From: Balanoglossus misakiensis
Lineage: Eukaryota; Hemichordata
Direction of reading: 5' to 3'
Assembly: GCA_040954595.2 (NCBI GenBank)
Contig: CM082580.2
Location: 3,658,001 to 3,722,000, forward strand
DNA: 64,000 bases
Shown: positions 25,432-38,000 of the stretch, piece by piece
Layout: every line of letters starts with the position of its first letter
Numbering within the stretch: position 1 is the stretch's first letter
The notes under the pieces: model-generated
Told to the model about the DNA's origin: nothing
The model's input: only the letters and a program-made list of their open reading frames with translations
Database searches by the model: none
Position numbers and translations under genes: made by a program

Positions 25432-26223
25432 TAAGCCTAGATTGTTCTCATTTGCAAAAGCCAGAGTTCAAGCGATGTCGTGGTTTTGCCGTGTAGCCTA
25501 CACAATAAAATGTAGGTCACGAGGAAATGACGTTTGTAAGATTTAGTTTAGGCTTTAAGAAATGAATGAGAGAAATGCAGAAATAATAATTGAGGTAAAG
25601 ACGGTTGTGCAATACTTGCTGTAGCTAAAGCCAAAATGGCAAGTGATAATTGTCAAAATTCTGCTAGCGGAATTTGCATGTACCCATTGTACGTTTGTCA
25701 AGGGGCTTTTATTTGGCATTACCAGGAACTGATCAGTCACCATTCAAACTAAGGCGATTTATGTATTGATTATTACATTGAAATCTGAGGCCAGTCCAAC
25801 AGTCCTGGGTCACAATGAGATCCTTTCGTCTTGTCCAGATCGTGAATTCAGATTAAATGCTTTTTGCGCATTAATGAACGGAGATTACTAATATCACCAG
25901 CTATACACCACAGCCACCATCACAATCATTTCAAATTGGTTCATGGTTCGATGTAAACCTAAACGTTTATGCCTGAAGTGACAATACGTGAGAAACAAAT
26001 TTAAACTTTCGCCTGTGACCCCTAAAAAGCACTTCCACTCTCACGCTGTTCATATTGTCCATTTAGGCGTTCTGTGCTAGTCAGATGAGGAAGACAGTTC
26101 TATCAGCCCACGACATATACTGTGAATACAATGCCTGAAAACAGATGAACGACTCACCAAGTTAAGCAGTGTTTCTGACGGACAGCGATCATACTGTATA
26201 TCGTGTTTCCGAAGAGACTAAAA

Positions 26224-29200
26224 ATGGATTCTGGGGATAGTTCTGACGAAAGTTGTGAACCAGAACAGACTGGTAAGTCATATTACAAAACGATGAACCG
26301 GTATGGTAACTTAGATGTAATACAACACAGTAAATGCTAATTTTAACCCCTTCACCCCACTTCTCTCTATAGAGGTCCAACTTAACCATAGAAAGCAATG
26401 GATTTAGACCAAACCAGGGCGGTGAAAGGGATAACAGATAACCTTAAGTGTCCCATGTTATGTTGATTGTTACTCCTAAACATTAAGCAAATATTGACGT
26501 TCGTTAAGCTCGAGAGAAAGTTTATCACAATCGATGAATTATGGAGAGTTCCGAAAGACTATATAAAACGTTTTCCTGCTTCCCAGGTACTTGATTCCTT
26601 GGAGAGCAATGTCATCATCTGAAAGCTTTTGCACATTTTTTTTAGAATTCGTATTTAGTTTGAGAGCTTGAGAGGGCAGAATGAATCGCCATAACATTAA
26701 GGGACCATCTCAGATTGTCTCATAATTTCAACAGAAGTTCAACAAACGGCATTTGATCGTTTGGATCTAAACCCCATCCATGCAAAGCAACGGTTGCTAA
26801 AGATTGTTGTCAAAATCAATAAATCGATCAACATGCAAAATTTCATGATTTTTTTTTGCATCAGAAAGAATACAGATCCATATAATATACAATTCGATTA
26901 AAAACGCAGGTTTTTATCGCCCCACTGGCCAGTGACGTCACATGCTAACCGATGTCACGTCTATAGGGCTACAAAACTGCTCCAACTTTTTTTAAAGAAA
27001 TGTCAGAGTTTAACACACGCGATAATTATTCAGAGCCCTCGCGTGGATGGGGTATCTATTCAAGTATACAAACGATTTTTGGGTGTCACGTGGGATTTTT
27101 GAGAAAAGTATGTTCAAATTTTCCGTGGATGGCACACGCAAAGAAAACAAGTGCGCCACCATACGGTGATTCGAAGACTTAGACACGCCCCTTTGATCAT
27201 ATATAACTGTAGACAGGCGATTCTGTCGATGAAGACACGTACGTGAATCCCCAGCAAGGAGAAAGTGATATGCATGAAACAGATGGACAAATAAATACAG
27301 ATCCTGAGGACAATCTACAGTCAGAAACGCCTCGACATGATGTTCAAAATAATGCAAATAACGCTGCAAATAGTGAAATCACCGACACGACTTCTACAGG
27401 TGAATGTGGAGAATCTGGGAATGGAGACGAACATTCCAACGCTGATGGCGCCATAACATTACACCCGCTGAATAGAAAAGATGGTACTTCCAGCGAGAAT
27501 GAAGATATCAATTTACACGATACTATAAAATATGAAAATGAAGTGAGTAATACTAATGTGCCTTGATATAAAAATGCTGCAACAGTTGTGTTGCTGCTAT
27601 AACACTGTACACACAATATTCTACTTTTTCATTTACATGTAGTCTTGTGCCGGTAACAGGTCCAGTCTTACTACATATGCCATAGATTTTCGCTACTTAT
27701 AGGTGAATGATAAAAATCTCGTATGACGACATAATTACAAGACAGTAGATGGAAGTTCATAACCGAAAGTAACGTTGGGTCGTACTGAAACTCTGAGGGA
27801 GAAAAAATAAAATGTAACGAGTTCTGTATTCGAACTACAAAGATAGATTTTTTTGGACAAAAGGAATTAAAGAAAAACATCGAACTTCACACTCTTCAGC
27901 CTTCTAGGATGAGTTGTCAACATTTCAACCACAATGGAATTATTGTGTGATTTGATCAATAACATGAAGTTAAAGCTATTAGGGTAGCGATAATTTTTCC
28001 CCACTCGGTTACAGAAATGTAAAAATTTCTTCATCGGCTTTGTTGTTGATTGGAAGGCAAGCGGATCATGTACTGAAAATGGTAAAGAGGGTCATTTCTT
28101 TCAGAAGCCTAAAAGTGTTGATCAGAATCAGAAGCCTCAGAAACCGTCACAAAAGCAGAGGTGAGTACTTTCCTTTGTCAATTTGTGTATGCTTGTATGT
28201 AGGGGGGGGGGCAGTAGACTCTGCCCAGTCGCAAGTTTCTTTCTATGACCGTGTTGATTTCAAAGTTTATGTTAATGTGTTAATTTTTCTTTCTTTAGAT
28301 GGTCGTTATGAGCTGGAATTGTAAAAAGTTAATTTATGAACCCCTCCACTTCCTCTGCCAACCACTTTGATAATAAGCTTACTCAAAGAGTCGTTGTCAG
28401 ACTCAGGCATGTTTCGCTATAGCGCGTTTGCAATAACTTCCCAACATCACTGTAAGTTGTATAGTAATGGAGTGTGATGTCGTCCTGGCTTTGTCACACG
28501 AGTTGATGCGTCTGTTTGAATTTGTCTTTCAGAAAGCATCAGAAAAAAGCTGCAGCCACTGCATCTGCACAAGGCGGAAAAGCACAGCAAAAAGCGAGGC
28601 ACCAAAATGTCAAGATGATGAAAATAATATTTACTGTTCTGGTATCGCCCGATTTCAAATATAACCCGAAGAAGCACACCGTGGTTATAAGAGGTGAAGG
28701 CCCAGTGTTTGGGGAAATGGGTTGGGAAGAGCCAAAGGGAGGAGTAACCCTAGAGCCTAAAAGGTAACATTTAAAATCGAAATTTTACAAGTGTAAAGAA
28801 AACATTTAGCATGATTTAGCATTAATGGATATCGGGTAACATTTAACAATAGTTTTCTTCTTGTGTTTAATTGTGTGGTGTTTTAATGGTTTTAATTTAT
28901 AAAGTGGTGTTATGCTGTGAAGTATTGTTGTAGTCACCGGTGTCTATACTTGGTATAACATAGGAACAAGTAACTAATTGTACTATTCAATGTAGAAGCG
29001 ATATCTTGCCCGTGTACAGTATCACCAGTCGTCGAAATTTGAGTAAAATCGCCCTCTTAACGACTTTCGTGCACACGCTGTTGAAATCATTGTAGCTGCA
29101 AAAACCTATACGCTTTAGCTTTGGTGTGAAGACTAATGGCGAGACTGTGGGACTGTATGTGTGGATAACCCTGTGGGGTCACGGCCAGAACGTGCATTGT

Positions 29201-31972
29201 CAATACCCGACAGAGCAACACGTGAATCCTCAGTGCAAAACCGATGTCATAACAATTTGCAATCTGACAATGTTTTTTATTCAAAGTGATGTTGGAAATC
29301 CAGGAATAATTTTACTCATCATTTTAGTAACATGAACGCCATACTAGCATACATCGTTATATCTACCTAGGCTCAATTCAAGTATTTCTGTATTATTTGA
29401 CAATCGGTTATCTTATGTTGTGTCTAGCGCACCAGACAAAGACATACCAGTCAAGTTTGTACAACTTGAAGGTGTTCTTGAAGTTCCTAAAGACTCAGTG
29501 GTGGATAAACACATACAATACAAATACTGTATTATTGATGGTGACGATCACCAGTGGGAATATTTACCGAAGCGGTATCACCAGCAGCGTGAACACAAGA
29601 ATCGAATTCTATTTGTGTCTGAGAGGTATTGTGTCACTGACGGTAAGTGGAGTTTTTTTTGTCGAAGTGAACGGTTTTTGGCATAATACATTAATATGGC
29701 CATAGCTGATCGTGCACACATGATAAGGAACAGTAAATATTATAACAGCAGATACCATGCGCATGTGTAATTTGGTCTTTCTGGTTAGGCCCCTGACCCA
29801 GTAAGCTAATTGAACAATTCATGATTGTACAAATACCGACAGGAAAAAACAGTGTATAGTACATTCCTTACAATGTTGCATACTATTTACCTCTTTTCTC
29901 AATCTCATAGTATGCATGGTATACATATACAATTAAATCCTTTAGAACTATTTCACTCCACATTACTTTGCTGTGTCTTTTTAAGAATTTATTTTTTCTG
30001 TGCGACATAATCCTATAAAATGCACGCAAAGGTATATGGTCACCTCCAAGGTGTATAACTTTTAAAAGGGCGTGTCTAAGTCTTCGAATTGTTATGTGGT
30101 GGTACACTTTATTCAGTTTTCCATGATAACAGCGGATAATTTGCATAGGTGACTATATACCTTTAACTGTCATTTTTTGGCGCAAACTTTCTATATAAAA
30201 ACAATAGACCTTTTGTTTGTATGTAGGGAACTGTTTATTGGAAAACAAAGGGGGGGGGGACAAAGAAAGAGATCGCTGTCCATAATGTAGTATCTCCACA
30301 CCAAATTGACACGTATCTATTTAAGATCACTACTTACTCTTTCTAAGTTGAAAACCGTATGCTTCAGCGAAGGACAAATTTTAAGAGTTTGTTCGTAATA
30401 AATTAGCAAATGGGATTATTCTGAATGGTTTGATTTCATTTTATTCTATGTTTGCGTCTCACTTTAATAGGGGTATGGAATCGGTATGACGATGTTATTT
30501 TTCCTGGGCACGGATCAGGCTTCATTCCAAAAGTCAAAAATTTGTTTTCTTACCAAAGCGAGAAATGGTTGGACGGCAAAAGTACTGCTATATTGTCTAA
30601 TCTACCGAAGTGGGAAGGTTTTTGTGTAAAAGACGGTGCCACGAAAGGTACAGCAATAGATGCTATCCACCAAGTTTTGCAGGTTGAAATCGCCTGTGAT
30701 GGAAATTGGATGCCGGGAACTTTATCGGTTAGAAAGGTAGTTCATTCGTTTTTATTTACTAATAAATGATGCACTAATTGTTATGCAAAATAAGGAGTGT
30801 CATGTGTTTCGTTATTTAAAAGTAATTTACATTTTATGTATAACTCATCACATCAAACATGCGGTACTGAGGTCATTATGTTTCAAAACCGTGTTTCAGG
30901 GACGTTTGAGACACGCAGATACAAGAACTATCTATCTTGCCTATAAATTCTAAGGGACTGTGTTGACATCGTGTATAACACAACTGTGTGGGCAATTCAA
31001 TTTTTATAACATCGAATGGAATTAAATCTAATTAATAAAATGATTCGTATGCAAACAATTTTGCAGATATTCGAAGGCTATTTGGCTGAAAAGTTGACAA
31101 GTTTTCAAAAGTATCAAACCAAGGAAGATGACAACGTGAATGAAGGAACCCTTCGACTGGCCTCCGCTCTCGCCATCACGTATTTGATCAAGCACTTCGA
31201 CTTATATGATCATCTGAAGGACTTTCAGATCGTCAACCTATTTTCAGCCCTCCGTGTACAACCTGATCTAGAACAGCAAAGGTGCAGAGATTTTGAAGGT
31301 CTTCAACAACATTTTCCAACCAGCAAAGACTGGAGGTTAGTGCTGCCATATATTTTACATTGATATTGCAAAAGGTAATATGAATCGTTTCTGATATGGC
31401 ATGAGAAAAGATTGGTCGTTGTTAACCAGCATATTGTGGACATCAAAAGTTGCGTGTGCAGATCTGACAGAGTTTCCACGGCAACACCTTGGCATTTCAT
31501 AGGAAAAGGGGAACTTTTCGACTTGCTGTTCGAGGCAGAAAAGATGCAGACCAATAAGATATCAAGCTCTTTACATTATTGTTATGTTCAGTAAGAGCTT
31601 ATGCTTTTCCTGACCAAATGAAAATTCGAATTATTCAACTGCGAATGAGTAAAATTGTGCAGATGAATGATTATTAATAATTTTTTTCCGTGTGTGTGGG
31701 TCTGCTTGCACGCCACCATTGCGTCTGACCAACTATTATAAAATGTCACGTTGAAATCTCGCGCCTCCACCAACACTAACGACTAATCAGACATCGTCTT
31801 ACAACAATAGGCCTATAGGTGTGAAATCCATTATAACTTCATTCACATGCAAGCCACACACGCGTGATCAAATCTAAAACCTAATAAATTCTTGTCATTT
31901 TGAAACCAGTAACCGTCCATAAAGTTTGATTGAAATCTGACCAGCCGTCATTTAGGTATCGATGGCACAGAC

Positions 31973-32005
<33 letters not shown>

Positions 32006-35000
32006 GAGACAGACAGACAGACAGACAGCCATCGGTACAGTGCCTTAAATTGTGAATATAATATTACCCGTATCCAAAATTTGACGTTGCAGAGATGTGG
32101 CTGACGCAGTGCTTTATTTGTGCAACAAGAGCATGGAACGCTCAAAACCGACTCCCAACTGGATCCAGAGCCTTCCAATTCTACACTTTCTGACCGGTGC
32201 GTCTAAACCGTTTGAACCAGTTGGCTATGATATTGATGAGAAGATAACCACTTCGTGGTGGGGAATTGAATCTCTAAAAGTGGAAGCATTCAAGCAGAAT
32301 ATTAAGTACAGCAGCACGTGAGTACATGTAACAAATGAAATACAAGGCATTCTTGATTGGTTTATTGTCTTCACCCCTAGGGTACTTTGCAAGTTCCAAA
32401 GGTAAAACGAAGACATTGATGCAGGATTCCTGCTGTATGCTTAAGCAGATTGAATTTTTATATATTTTTGCATTTCTATCAAACTAAAGGGCAGGTTTTT
32501 TCTACGTTTGTACGCAAGTTTTTCTTTGGCCTTTTCCCTCGAAAGTCGAATCTGGTTGGACACATATATCAAATCTAAGGGACCAATACTCATTCGATTC
32601 ATCATCATGAAATCTTAAGGAAGTCCCCAGCACCTGCGAGATTTGAAAAAGCAGAATCTCTCCCTCGATCCTTATTATCACTTCTCATGCCACTGTCAAC
32701 GGTTTGTAAATTTGCGATTACGTTGTGCAAATGAGCCCTATACCTGGACTTACTACTAGTATACAACTCCTTCTTTACCTTAATACTGTTGTTTGCATTT
32801 TATACACTAACATGTGTATTTGTTATATATCAAAACGTTATCAATATCCTAATCACAACATGCTCATCCGCTTTACAGTTTTTCTATGACATCTCTGATG
32901 GGAGACCTAGTTCCTTTGTTTCAAGTCGATAACCTCCTACCAAGATCATATGCCAGACTCCTTGAACTGGATGACTATCCGACGGTTGCAGAAACAAAGT
33001 CATTTCCAATTCATGTCGTATGTTCCATGCTTATGAAATCAATACATGACGGTTATTACAGTTTTCGAGAGGTCAGTTCTTCTAATAGTACTCAGTCTGA
33101 AGTGTATTCATGCAATTTGGTCCAGTTCGAATGAGGGGTCCGTGTGCTTGGTGCATTGGACGAGCCGTAGGCGACCGTCTAGGGAGGAGCCCAAATCCAT
33201 ACATAGCCGCATTTTTCTTTATTAAATCTCCATTAGCTGTAACCTTTCGCTGTGCTTTCTGATTTTGCTTTGTTTTGTTAATATACAGCATGTTCTGTTT
33301 CAAGCTTATCAACAATGTATGTATATAATCGGAATTGTTATTGTGCAAAATTTCAATTCAAATCCGGACTAGAATTCATTTGGCAACAATAATAGTGGCT
33401 GCAAAACACAGGGTATGCCGACAATCCCAGAACTATATAATCAGCATTTCTTAAAGAATAGGACTCGGCTGCTCGAAATCTTAATAATTTTAGTTAAACA
33501 AATAAACAAAACCATGACATTTCTGATCCATACAGGAATGTGACTCAAAAAGAAAGCAGAACACATTAAAGACTTAATTCATAAAAATACACCCTAAAAC
33601 CCCCAAGGTTCAATATACTGTTTTGTTGACTCAGCATTGAAGATTGTACGTATAGTGAGTGACCACTGTGTCCTTTGATGAATTTATATTTTGACTTCAG
33701 GATACTTCTTGGTGTCTTCGCCTGTTTATGCATTGGATGCTTCTTTCTGTAAAGGACAATTTTTATCAAAATAAGTGTTCCGTTGGATGTCATGGAGAAT
33801 ACACCCAATCGTTACTATGGAATGAAATGACATATATATGAACGAGAAAAGCAGATAAATGTACAATGATTTATCAATTTGTCTTGGTTTATTTATCGGT
33901 GACCCGTTCCTCCAGTTACAAAATGTCTTAGTTTACTGATAAAAGCCTAAATGAAGATGTCTTTTTGTGATTGTAGCAATTGTATTAGAGAGAACTATGC
34001 AGTATTGATAACTTGAGACCATCCTGCAGGTATATTACAATGCTGTTTTGAGTAGAACAAGCTCCATTTTGTACACAGAACAAACCTACCGAAAATACAG
34101 CCAAGTTACAGCTAATGTTAACACAATGTCATTCCATTGTTATATTTTAAGACTCGAAGAGCCGACTACTAAGAGAGTAATGAAAGAGAGTAATCTAAAG
34201 TTGGTCTGAGCAAAATATTAGAAACAAATAAAAATAATTGCTATTGGAGGTGCACATTACCTTAACAAAGATTATAATGACATTTTCTGATTTGTAATGA
34301 AAGCCTGCATTGCCAACGGGGTACACAGTTATCTTTCAGGTTGTTTGTGTTTGCCTTTTTCAAATTAAAGAATGTAAACTTCTCAAACGTTAAAATACAG
34401 TCTAACGTATTTCATAGAATGTGAATCTCATTACAGAACATTATGAAGCTGATGAAGATTATCGACCAACAGATGGACGAATTGGAATGCTCTTTTCCTA
34501 CAAAAGAGTAAGTAATGAACCAGAATTTTACATTAGAAGTATGAAATCATATACATTACACTAATCCGAGTGCTGTAACAGTTAATGTTTCATTTGTATG
34601 GAGTGTAATTCATGCCAAAATTAGCACCCAGCTTTTCGATGAGAGTATTCACTTTTCAATGAGAGCACCCAGCTTTTCGCGATGATAGCACAAAGCTTTT
34701 CGATGAGAGCACCTAGCTTTTTGATGAGAGTATTCAGGTCTACTGGGGTGTGCTTAGGAGGTCTAATAGCGGTGACCCGGAAGTTTAAAGATTTGAAACT
34801 TTGACAGTATGGACGCCCAATTTGTTGGCCGTCATGGACGTAGCCTAGTGATCAAGTGCACGGGTTGGATTTTACAAGAAAATAACGTCATTTGTTTTGC
34901 AAAGATCAGCGTGAGTTCACTGCACAAAGTGGACCGTTGCCCCCCCCCCCCCCCCCCCCCCGTATCATCTCTTTCATCTTGTGTCCAGGGCCGCACTTGC

Positions 35001-38000
35001 GTTTGTGTGTCTCTGGGGACGCCAAGAATGCATATTCCTCTTTTCCTAATTTGAATATTTTGAATGGGTTATGCTTACAAATTGATACATTTTAGGTCTG
35101 CTTTGACTTGAACGCGTAAAGTGTACATGTTGTATGGAAGTTTATTTTAGAACCGGTCGTGGCTTGCCCTTCAAAAAAAGCTACTGCCATTTTCTGGCCG
35201 TCCGATCGGGCAAGTAAGGTTGACAATTTACTTGCCCTGTATCAATATATAGTTGCCCTGGGCAATCGGGCGAAGCCCTGTTAAATAAATATACAAAACT
35301 CTTAAGCCCTAGTAACTAACCTTTAGCTATTTTTTCAACTTTGTTTTTAATTTAGAATTTTGTGTTCTATTTGGAGTTGCTCAGAGTCCATGAACTTGAG
35401 ATTCCGTATTATTTTCCTCAATCTACTGGCCCGTTTTGGTTCTCTGCTGAACATGATGAACGGTTCGTGTTTTGAAGCCGTTTCCCATGCACATGGTCAG
35501 AGTTTGACCTTCCGGTTTACTGATCTCCCTAGCATATTACTATAAATTTGATGGAAATTCCAGTGACGCGTTGTGACGTAGCCAAAACGCCAGCGGGGCG
35601 AGTTGTAAAAACTCGTCAGTGAACTAAAGCGTCTGGGCTGCTCTCAGTGCGGTATGGTATGTCAAGAAAAACAGCTCCCGTGGGATTTTTGTGCTAAAAT
35701 TGATTTTTTTGCTGTTTTGGCATCTATGGGGACCCAACTACCCAAAAATCATGGGGTGCAATTTTTAGGGCCCCTCCATCACTTTTTTTCGGGGGGGGGG
35801 GGGGTCTCTTCTGTTTTGGTCACTCAAGATATTTGTTCACCTATTTACTGTATTATCTTGGGGATTTGGGCTACAATTAATTTGTTTTTGTTGTTTTTGC
35901 TTCGGAGAGGACCCACCTGGCCAAAAATAATCGGTTGCAAATTATAGGGCCTCTCCATCATTTTTTATTTTGGGGGCCACTTCCATTTTGGCCACTCCGA
36001 AGTTGTTTGTTGGCCTATTTACTCTATTCTCATAGAATATTTTGCTAAAAAATATTATTTTTCTTTGATGTTTTGGTTTCAATGGGGCTCCACCAGAACT
36101 AAAAGGATGGGGTTCCAATTTTTGGAACCCTCCATTATGTCTATTGGGGAGGGGTTATCATTTCTGTTTTGACCACCCTGAAGATACTTGTTCACCTATT
36201 TACTATACGGTTAGTATTGTCGTGGTATTTCTTGCAATTTGGTTTGCTCCTTTGGCTTGAATGCTGACTGACTGCCTAAAAGTGATGGTGTGCAAAATGT
36301 TGGACCCTTTACCACATTTTTTGGGGGGTGGGGGTGGAGGTTGGGGTTCTCTATATTTGTTTTCACCAACCCGTTGTAACAGTTGTTTTTTAATCTTAGA
36401 TTTTTTCGTTTATTCTAAATTTAGTATACTAAGGGACCGTTAAGTTTTTACGGCAGGGGGGGGGGGGCGGCAAGTTTGTGTCATCGGTTCTCAAAATCAG
36501 GCCGACCCCCCCTTCACCCAGGACCAAAAAATGATGACCCCCCCTTTGACAGACCCAAAAATATGATGACCCCCCCCCACGCCGAAAACATTCGCTGTCC
36601 TGATCCTATGTACACTGTATGCAATAAAGGGAATGAGGCACCTCACACCTCAATTATAAATTTCTTAAAGTATTATTGAAGTATATAATAGTATATCGTT
36701 GCAATAAAGAAATCTATGAACAAATTAAAATGACAAGTCAATACAATAGATGCTAGAATCTGTAAAACAAGAAAAGTGGAGGGGGTGGGTGTGGGAGGGG
36801 GACACCCCCTCCCACCTAAGACAATTTTGTAAAATACGGTGCTCAAAGTTGCAATTTAATGAACTCTAAAGCAAATTAACTCAATGTTTGGGAGGACCAA
36901 TTTTACTTTTTGCCACTCCACTCAAAGTTAGAAGTTTTGGCGTCATCTTCGTCATGACATTTTTTATAAAACTTCTAGTATATAGAAGATGCAGCGCGAA
37001 ACTATCAGTTATGCAAAATGGTTTAAACAATTATTCTCCTTTATGTATTCACTTTGTTAAATATTATCATCGGTGGGGTTGGGGTGGCAAGCACTCTGCC
37101 CTGGTACACTAGACAAACCAGCCCAAAATGCATTGTGGCGGAGAATGAAGGGGGTGGGCGTGGGAGGGGGTGTCCCCCTCCCACATTAGAAAATTTTGTA
37201 AAATAAAGGGTGCGAAACTGCAATTTTGTAGACTCAAAAGCAAAAGTTCGGTGGCAAAAGTATGTGACCCCCCCCCTAAACGTTTAAAAAAAAACAGATG
37301 ACCCCCCTTGAGGACTTCAAAATTTAAGTGACCCCCCCCCCCCTGGATTTTGCCGCCCCCCCCGGCCGTAAAAACTGAACGGTCCCTAAGGTAAATTAAA
37401 ACTCCTTTATGCATTATAAAGTACATAAAGTGTATTTTAGTTTATTTTTCGAGCTACAGTCCCATCTCATAAAATGAACCCTTGAGGCACCCTCCCTACC
37501 ACGGAAGGTGCAATAAACAACCCAAGAAGCATAAACATTCTTTTCTGATATCTTGGTATTCTCAATCAAAAGCCAGTTCTGTTTGATCTACTCATCGTCA
37601 GTGTCGTTATCTTCAAGAACATTTTCCCTTAATTGGTTTTCACAGTCTCTACCATAGCATTTCCAGAGGGGAGTACATGGTAACTTAAGGGACCGTTCAG
37701 TTTTTACGGACGGGGCCGGCAAAATCCAGGGGGGGGGGGTCACTTAAATTTTGATGTTCAAAAGGGGGGGGTCATCTTTTTTTTGAAACGTTTAGGGGGG
37801 TCACATACTTTTGCCACCGAACTTTTGCTTTTGAGTCCACAAATTGCAGTTTCGCGCCCTTTATTTTACAAAAATCTCTAATGTGGGAGGGGGACACCCC
37901 CTCCCACACCCACACCCTCCATTATTTGCCACATTTCATTTATTGGCTGGTTTGTCTAGCGTTCCAGGGCAGACATCTTGTCACCCCACCCCAACGATGC

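Larger units (their letters stand above)
22024..25776 (+). repeat. Direct segmental duplication, copy B
   Basis: The second copy of the segment at 18168-20430. It is longer because it carries two insertions absent from copy A: a TA-flanked element (22105-22846) and a G-rich element (23952-25431). It lacks the TTAA element of copy A. Outside the insertions the two copies are nearly identical, with scattered substitutions and small indels. Its right end lies about 450 bp upstream of the RNF213-like start codon, so it may overlap that gene's promoter. Confidence 0.88.
12222..26223. other. Repeat-rich intergenic region of about 14 kb
   Basis: This stretch separates the divergently transcribed GRDP-like and RNF213-like genes, so both promoters must lie in it. 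It carries the hairpins, MITE-like elements and duplicated segment listed separately. The remaining sequence has scattered open frames, for example 13113-13460 minus and 17214-17534 plus, with no recognisable domain, no splice context and no codon signal that I can defend. I call no gene here. Confidence 0.65.

Noticed and set aside
29119-29335. Possible extra exon (open frame FGVKTNGETVGLYVWIT) in RNF213-like intron 4
   Set aside because: It has a plausible acceptor, but no donor in a usable phase. Splicing exon 4 directly to 29428 keeps phase 2 and yields a continuous CBM20-like region.
29397-29705. Alternative frame overlapping RNF213-like exon 5
   Set aside because: It is a shadow of the conserved frame with YKYCIIDGD and has no similarity of its own.
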